Part shown: one piece after another, positions 6,564 to 9,906 of the stretch
Layout of the letters: each line of letters begins with the position of its first letter
Position numbering within the stretch: position 1 is the first letter of the stretch
NCBI GenBank assembly: GCA_947462175.1
Contig: CANHOE010000074.1
Location: forward strand, 1-9,906
Reading direction: 5' to 3'
Length of the DNA stretch: 9,906 bases
Source of the DNA: Burkholderiales bacterium
Lineage (GTDB): Bacteria > Pseudomonadota > Gammaproteobacteria > Burkholderiales > Burkholderiaceae_C
Made by a program: the position numbers and the translations under genes
Notes under the pieces: generated by a model
Seen by the model: the letters and a program-made list of their open reading frames with translations, nothing else
What the model was told of the DNA's origin: nothing
Databases searched by the model: none

Positions 6564-7340
6564 TCAAAAAATCAGCTTCAGCCGCAACGCCTTGAGAACG
6601 GCCTGATGCTTGTTGACGCAGTCGAGCTTGTGGGTGGCATTGGTCAGGTGTAGCACGGCGGTGCGCTCGCTGATCCCGAGAATGTTGCCGACTTCCCAGG
6701 CAGTCTTGCCTTCCATCGTCCAGCGCAGGCTCTCCAGTTCGCGAGGCGTCAGCGATACCGCGCTCGTGTCGGGAACGGTTGGCAGCAACACGCGTGAGGC
6801 CGCATCTTGCGCCAGCACCGCAAACAGCTGCAGATCGGCGACCATGCGGGTGAGCTCCTGCGACGCGTGGGGCAGCGGTCGATCGCGGTCGACACCGAGC
6901 ACGAAGTGCCGACCTTCCGGCAAGTGCAGCGCCAGGCAGATCCCGGTCCGGTAGCCGAACCGAGCCTGCGCCTCCCACATCTCCGACTGGCCCGCTGAGA
7001 TGTAGGTGGTTTGGTCCCAGATGATGGGCACGCTCTTGCGCTTGCAATGCTGCATCACCGGGTCATTCAAGCATTTCGCCCCTTCTTCGAGCGTGGCACT
7101 GAAGGCCGGCGGCGCGTTGTCGATGGCAATGAACTCGGTGTCACCCAGGAAGTGGTCGATGACGGTGATGGCCGACACAGTCTCGAAGCCGAGGCCACGG
7201 GCAAAGTCGACGATTTCCGAGTGGAGATCGTCACGGCTTTGCGCCTCAAACACCGATGAAAAGCCACCCTGAAGCATCAGAAACCGATCACTCCCGAACG
7301 CCAGACATTCGCTGTCTCCCCGCTGCACACCTGCAAACAT
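6564..7340 (-). CDS. LuxR-family transcriptional regulator with autoinducer-binding domain
   Basis: A 258-residue regulator: an N-terminal autoinducer-binding domain (about 25-175) and a C-terminal LuxR/GerE helix-turn-helix (about 196-258). The HTH reads LTPRELESLRWTMEGKT, with the conserved Glu201, Leu205 and Gly211. In the ligand domain NAPPAF...NDPVMQHCKRKSVPIIW aligns without gaps to the LasR segment NYPAAW...VDPTVSHCTQSVLPIFW. Asp93 and Trp108 match the conserved Asp and Trp, but the usual Trp and Tyr that contact the lactone are Phe80 and Leu84. No AHL synthase is nearby. The start is uncertain: ATG 7340 keeps the DRFL segment that matches LasR DGFL, but it falls inside a lux-box-like site. 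GTG 7328 and ATG 7277 are alternatives, none with a good ribosome site. It probably controls the downstream peptide-export genes and itself. Confidence 0.9.
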   Translation of the reverse strand: MFAGVQRGDSECLAFGSDRFLMLQGGFSSVFEAQSRDDLHSEIVDFARGLGFETVSAITVIDHFLGDTEFIAIDNAPPAFSATLEEGAKCLNDPVMQHCKRKSVPIIWDQTTYISAGQSEMWEAQARFGYRTGICLALHLPEGRHFVLGVDRDRPLPHASQELTRMVADLQLFAVLAQDAASRVLLPTVPDTSAVSLTPRELESLRWTMEGKTAWEVGNILGISERTAVLHLTNATHKLDCVNKHQAVLKALRLKLIF

Positions 7341-7348
7341 TGACAGGT
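7329..7348. promoter_or_regulatory. lux-box-like operator at the luxR 5' end
   Basis: ACCTGCAAACATTGACAGGT (plus strand) is a near-ideal lux box: ACCTG-N10-CAGGT, extended by one more pair to CACCTG/CAGGTG. It overlaps the ATG at 7340 of the LuxR gene and lies in the region shared with the divergent gene at 7482. It suggests autoregulation, and perhaps control of the plus-strand gene, since its TTGACA points that way. Confidence 0.75.
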
Positions 7349-7384
7349 GGCAAGCTCGACAAACCCGCAGACACTGAACCCAGA

Positions 7385-7402
7385 GGCAGTTTGGTGACTG
7401 CC
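7385..7402. repeat. Inverted repeat between luxR and the divergent small gene
   Basis: GGCAGTTTGGTGACTGCC has 6-bp arms GGCAGT/ACTGCC around a 6-bp centre, without a T-tract, so it is not a terminator. It lies in the 141-bp divergent region, 80-97 bp before the ATG at 7482, and might be an operator. Apart from this and the lux-box-like site I see no convincing promoter in this stretch. Confidence 0.4.
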
Positions 7403-7481
7403 ATTCGAAAGGCGGTACCTCATGACTCCCCCGTGGACAGTGCGTGCATGGCCCCCTCTATGGTGGCAGGCGGACTCTACG

Positions 7482-7796
7482 ATGGATTTGTGCCTTACAC
7501 ACATGCACACCCGTGTCGTCCATTCCGGTTTGTCCGATTCGCCCTGCTGCGGGCAGACCCTGTGGGCGCGCACCCGTGATGAAAGCACCGCCGGCGTCGC
7601 CTGGGATTGGGTGCAATTGCATCAAGGGGTAGTCGCGATGGCCGATCCGATGGGCTTGGTGACCAATCTGATGCTGCTCGACGCCCATGGCGATCCGATT
7701 CCCACACTCCAGGCAACGCTGCACTTGAACGAGATCGTGCATGCGCTGCCCTGGCAGACCGAGGTAGAACGCGCCCTTGCACGGATGGCGGCCTGA
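7482..7796 (+). CDS. Small protein of unknown function, divergent from luxR
   Basis: A predicted 104-residue soluble protein beginning MDLCLTHMHTRVVHSG. I do not recognise a domain. It has no signal peptide or membrane segment. Visible features are Cys22-Cys23, a tryptophan-rich stretch (VAWDWVQLHQGVVAMADPMG, 39-58), and a more regular region NLMLLDAHGDPIPTLQATLH leading to HALPWQTEVERALARM, probably a C-terminal helix. The ATG at 7482 is chosen because AGGCGGA lies seven bases upstream; a longer frame from 7422 starts with a poorly placed ATG. Real coding is likely: no gene overlaps it and the protein-like part is not a shadow of another gene. It converges on elaA (40 bp between stops) and diverges from luxR across a lux-box-like site, so co-regulation with the peptide system is possible but not shown. 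Confidence 0.72.
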   Translation: MDLCLTHMHTRVVHSGLSDSPCCGQTLWARTRDESTAGVAWDWVQLHQGVVAMADPMGLVTNLMLLDAHGDPIPTLQATLHLNEIVHALPWQTEVERALARMAA

Positions 7797-7836
7797 CGAA
7801 ATCGGGGGTTCGCATCGCCGCAGGTCGCATGCCGGC

Positions 7837-8322
7837 TCAGCCGGGTTGGCACATCTCGATGTGCGGAATGCCGTCTTCGAGGTAACCCTCACCGACGGGT
7901 CGAAAGCCTTCCGAGCGGTAGAAGTCCTCCAGATGGCTTTGTGCAGACAGCCGAATGCCCAGCCCTGGATACTCGGCCAAGGCTTTCGCAACAGCACGCT
8001 GGACCAGCATCCGCCCCAGCCCGACACCGCGACCCGCACCGAAGGTCAGCACCCGGCCGATCGCAGGCTCTGAATACTTGACCCCCGGAGCGATGACACG
8101 GGCGTAAGCCAAGGGCATGCGCTGCTCGTCCGACCATGCGGCCAGGTGCCAGGCCGCTTCATCGCGACCGTCAACATCGAGGTAAGCGCAACGCTGCTCG
8201 ACGCAAAACACTTGCTGGCGCACCATGTAGATGTATTGCAACTCGTGCACGCTGAGCGCGTCGAAACGGCAGCAGCGCCACTGAGTTTCGAGCGCGGGAG
8301 TGGTCAGCATGAGCCGGATCAT
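7837..8322 (-). CDS. elaA: ElaA-family GNAT N-acetyltransferase
   Basis: A 161-residue GCN5-related acetyltransferase, predicted cytosolic, that would transfer acetyl from acetyl-CoA to an unknown amine. It follows E. coli ElaA closely: VRQQVFCVEQRCAYLDVDG (34-52) matches the ElaA LRCAVFVVEQ...DIDG motif, LAYARVI is at 71-77, and the acetyl-CoA loop RGVGLGRML is at 98-106. The end LSAQSHLEDFYRSEGF...YLEDGIPHIEM corresponds to the ElaA C-terminus. The frame is open for 85 codons further upstream into the permease gene, but those residues are low-complexity shadow sequence, so the ATG at 8322 is preferred; the ATG at 8310 is also possible. No strong Shine-Dalgarno sequence is seen. It lies 83 bp after the permease and may be co-transcribed with it. 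Confidence 0.9.
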   Translation of the reverse strand: MIRLMLTTPALETQWRCCRFDALSVHELQYIYMVRQQVFCVEQRCAYLDVDGRDEAAWHLAAWSDEQRMPLAYARVIAPGVKYSEPAIGRVLTFGAGRGVGLGRMLVQRAVAKALAEYPGLGIRLSAQSHLEDFYRSEGFRPVGEGYLEDGIPHIEMCQPG

Positions 8323-8405
8323 GCCGCGTCGTGGAACGAATTTCCATCGCGGCGCGATGACAGTGGCAGCGATTCTTCGTTTCCCACCGGCACGTACCGC
8401 ACGGT

Positions 8406-9578
8406 TCAGCGCACGGCCGCTTCGTTCAAGCGCCGCGCCACCCACGCCAGCCCCGCCACCGTGAGGAGCGCGCAGACCGCAAACGGCACTGCCCCATCGG
8501 CAGCGCCCAGGGTTTCGCCCTTCAGCACGCGCGCCATCAGCGTCGACTGTGCCAATGCCGGGACCCACAGGTGCCACGGCGATTCACCGCGCTGGTCGAA
8601 CACCGACACGAGTGGCAGCAGCGAGACCGCAGCCAGCACCACCGTGCTGCTGGCCTGCGCCTCCTTGAAGCTCTTGCAGCGGATCGCGATCGCCATCAGC
8701 AATGCTGACATCGCCGCGGCAAACGGCAACAGCAGCGCCAGAAACACCAAGGCCTCCGGCCAACCGTACTGGAACATCGCCTGCAAGGTGTCGCTGCGCA
8801 AGAGCCATTGCGCCGGGATGAAGCTGAAGCAGCTCAGCATCGCGATCAACACCGCCACGCTGGCCACCGCACCCCACTTGCCCAGCACCAGTGCGCCGCG
8901 CCGCGCCGGGTTCATGAGCAGCGGCTCCAGCGATCCGCGCTCGCGCTCGCCGGCCGTGGTGTCCAGCGCCGCGTTCAAGGCGCCGTACAGCACGGCCATG
9001 ATCACGAAGAACGGCAGCATCCCGGTGATCTGTGCAGCTCGCGTGCGCGCGCTGGCGAGGTCGCGCTCCTGCACCTCGAAGGGCTCAAGCAGTTCGGTGG
9101 CCACGCCGCGCAGCGCCAGCGTCAGCATCGTGCGCTCCTGCGCGTAAGCAGCCAGCAGCCGCTGCGCCCGCGCCGCGCCGGCCTGCGCCTGTGCATTGCC
9201 GCTGTCGCTGACCACCTCGATCGTCGGCACCTCGCCGCGCTGCACTGCCACATCGAAACCCGTCGGCACCACCAGCACCGGATCAGACCACTTTCGTGCG
9301 CGGAGCTGCGCTTCATAGTCTGCAGGTGGCGCTTTGACGATGCGCGTCTGCCGTTGCAGGAAGTTGACCAGGCCCGGCGCGTGTGCGGCCCCGTCGACGT
9401 AGACGACGCGGCTCTCGGCGCTGGCCTCGAAGCTGGCCAGCAGCGCCGACAGCGCGACCAGCAGCAGCGGCCCCATCAGCACGCTGCTGAACAGCACGAC
9501 CATCAGGGTGCGGCGATCCCGCAAGGCATCGACCACTTCCTTCCGATAGACGGCCCAGGCCGCGCGGGCGGCGCTCAT
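8406..9578 (-). CDS. ABC-2 type exporter permease (NatB-like)
   Basis: The 390-residue inner-membrane subunit of an ABC exporter. It has an N-terminal membrane segment (about 24-48), then a large extracytoplasmic domain (about 50-180). A C-terminal group of about five helices follows (roughly 184-204, 232-256, 275-300, 312-327 and 362-381). The conserved ABC-2 motif TAGERERGSLEPLLMNPARR is at 208-227, just after the second helix. This layout matches NatB-type permeases (Na+ export in Bacillus), but the substrate in proteobacterial relatives is unknown. The start codon overlaps the stop of the upstream ATPase gene as ATGA, so the two form a unit. No substrate-binding protein is nearby, as expected for an exporter. 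Confidence 0.88.
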   Translation of the reverse strand: MSAARAAWAVYRKEVVDALRDRRTLMVVLFSSVLMGPLLLVALSALLASFEASAESRVVYVDGAAHAPGLVNFLQRQTRIVKAPPADYEAQLRARKWSDPVLVVPTGFDVAVQRGEVPTIEVVSDSGNAQAQAGAARAQRLLAAYAQERTMLTLALRGVATELLEPFEVQERDLASARTRAAQITGMLPFFVIMAVLYGALNAALDTTAGERERGSLEPLLMNPARRGALVLGKWGAVASVAVLIAMLSCFSFIPAQWLLRSDTLQAMFQYGWPEALVFLALLLPFAAAMSALLMAIAIRCKSFKEAQASSTVVLAAVSLLPLVSVFDQRGESPWHLWVPALAQSTLMARVLKGETLGAADGAVPFAVCALLTVAGLAWVARRLNEAAVR

Positions 9579-9906
9579 GCGAGGACCTCACCCGGCGTCT
9601 GGCGCACCTCTGTGGTCTCGAAGGCCAGGCGCACGAAAGCCTCTTCGAAGTCAGTCTGGCCGGTCTGCGCCAGCAACTCGTCCACTGTGCCTGCGGCCAC
9701 GCTGCGACCACCCGACACCACCACCACGTGGTCGCACAGCCGCTCGACCTCCTGCATGATGTGCGTCGAGAACACGGTGCACTTACCGCCACCCTCGGCG
9801 GTTCGCAAAAACCGCAGCGACTCCCGCAGACTGCGGGTGGCGGTCACGTCCAGACCGTTGGTCGGTTCGTCCAGCACGATGTTCGCCGGGTCGTGGACCA
9901 GCGCGC
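9575..9906 (-). CDS. ABC transporter ATP-binding protein (NatA-like), C-terminal part
   Basis: This is the C-terminal end of the ATPase partner of the downstream permease; the rest lies beyond the right edge. The visible residues begin ALVHDPANIVLDEPTNGLDV, a Walker B with the following D-loop. The switch region CTVFSTHIMQEVERLCDHVV contains the H-loop histidine, and VVSGGRSVAAGTVDELLAQTG is the usual end of drug- or Na+-type ATPases. About 110 residues are seen. The Walker A and signature motifs are outside. It overlaps the permease start by ATGA, indicating coupled translation. NatA is the closest named type I can suggest; the transported compound cannot be inferred. Confidence 0.9.
   Translation of the reverse strand, partial: ALVHDPANIVLDEPTNGLDVTATRSLRESLRFLRTAEGGGKCTVFSTHIMQEVERLCDHVVVVSGGRSVAAGTVDELLAQTGQTDFEEAFVRLAFETTEVRQTPGEVLA

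Noticed and set aside
7832..7844. CCGGC-TCA-GCCGG hairpin at the elaA stop codon as a terminator
   Set aside because: Five-pair stem with a three-base loop and no T-tract on either side; too weak to call.
8323..8577. Extension of the ElaA frame by 85 codons upstream
   Set aside because: These codons overlap the permease gene in another frame and give Gly/Arg/Ala-rich sequence not found in ElaA proteins.

Overview
The window looks like a chromosomal segment of a GC-rich betaproteobacterium, most likely Burkholderiales and perhaps the Rubrivivax/Leptothrix/Ideonella group. This rests on the high G+C, the mnmG-rsmG order, the YkgJ-type protein and the general protein character; the genus is a guess. 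Two parS-type centromere sites inside mnmG suggest that the left end lies close to the chromosome origin, with parA/parB expected just beyond rsmG outside the window.

Left part (1-2742): the 5' portion of rsmG (minus, cut by the window edge), then mnmG (minus) overlapping it by 11 bp. Both act on RNA: MnmG modifies the tRNA wobble uridine and RsmG methylates 16S rRNA. A plausible sigma-70 promoter precedes mnmG. Divergent to it is a small cysteine-cluster protein of the YkgJ type on the plus strand.

Middle part (2756-7796): an accessory peptide-export locus on the minus strand. In transcription order it contains a LuxR-type regulator with an autoinducer-binding domain; a 138-bp intergenic region with a lux-box-like operator and a 17-bp palindrome; a 54-residue peptide with a textbook double-glycine leader and only six residues (APGRRW) after the GG; a small hairpin plus T-tract; an HlyD-type membrane-fusion protein; and a C39-peptidase ABC exporter (PCAT) that would cleave after the GG. 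A second lux-box-like element lies at the 5' end of the luxR gene and shares 14 of 20 bases with the first when the two are aligned. I read this as a quorum- or ligand-regulated secreted-peptide system. No autoinducer synthase and no TolC-type outer-membrane protein is in the window. The LuxR protein lacks two residues normally used to hold acyl-homoserine lactones, so its ligand may be different. A small unrecognised protein is encoded divergently from luxR (7482-7796, plus).

Right part (7837-9906): an ElaA-type GNAT acetyltransferase, then an ABC-2 type exporter of the NatB/NatA kind, both minus. The permease is complete; only the end of the ATPase is in the window. The ATPase and permease genes overlap by ATGA.

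No tRNA, rRNA, CRISPR array, transposase or insertion sequence was seen.
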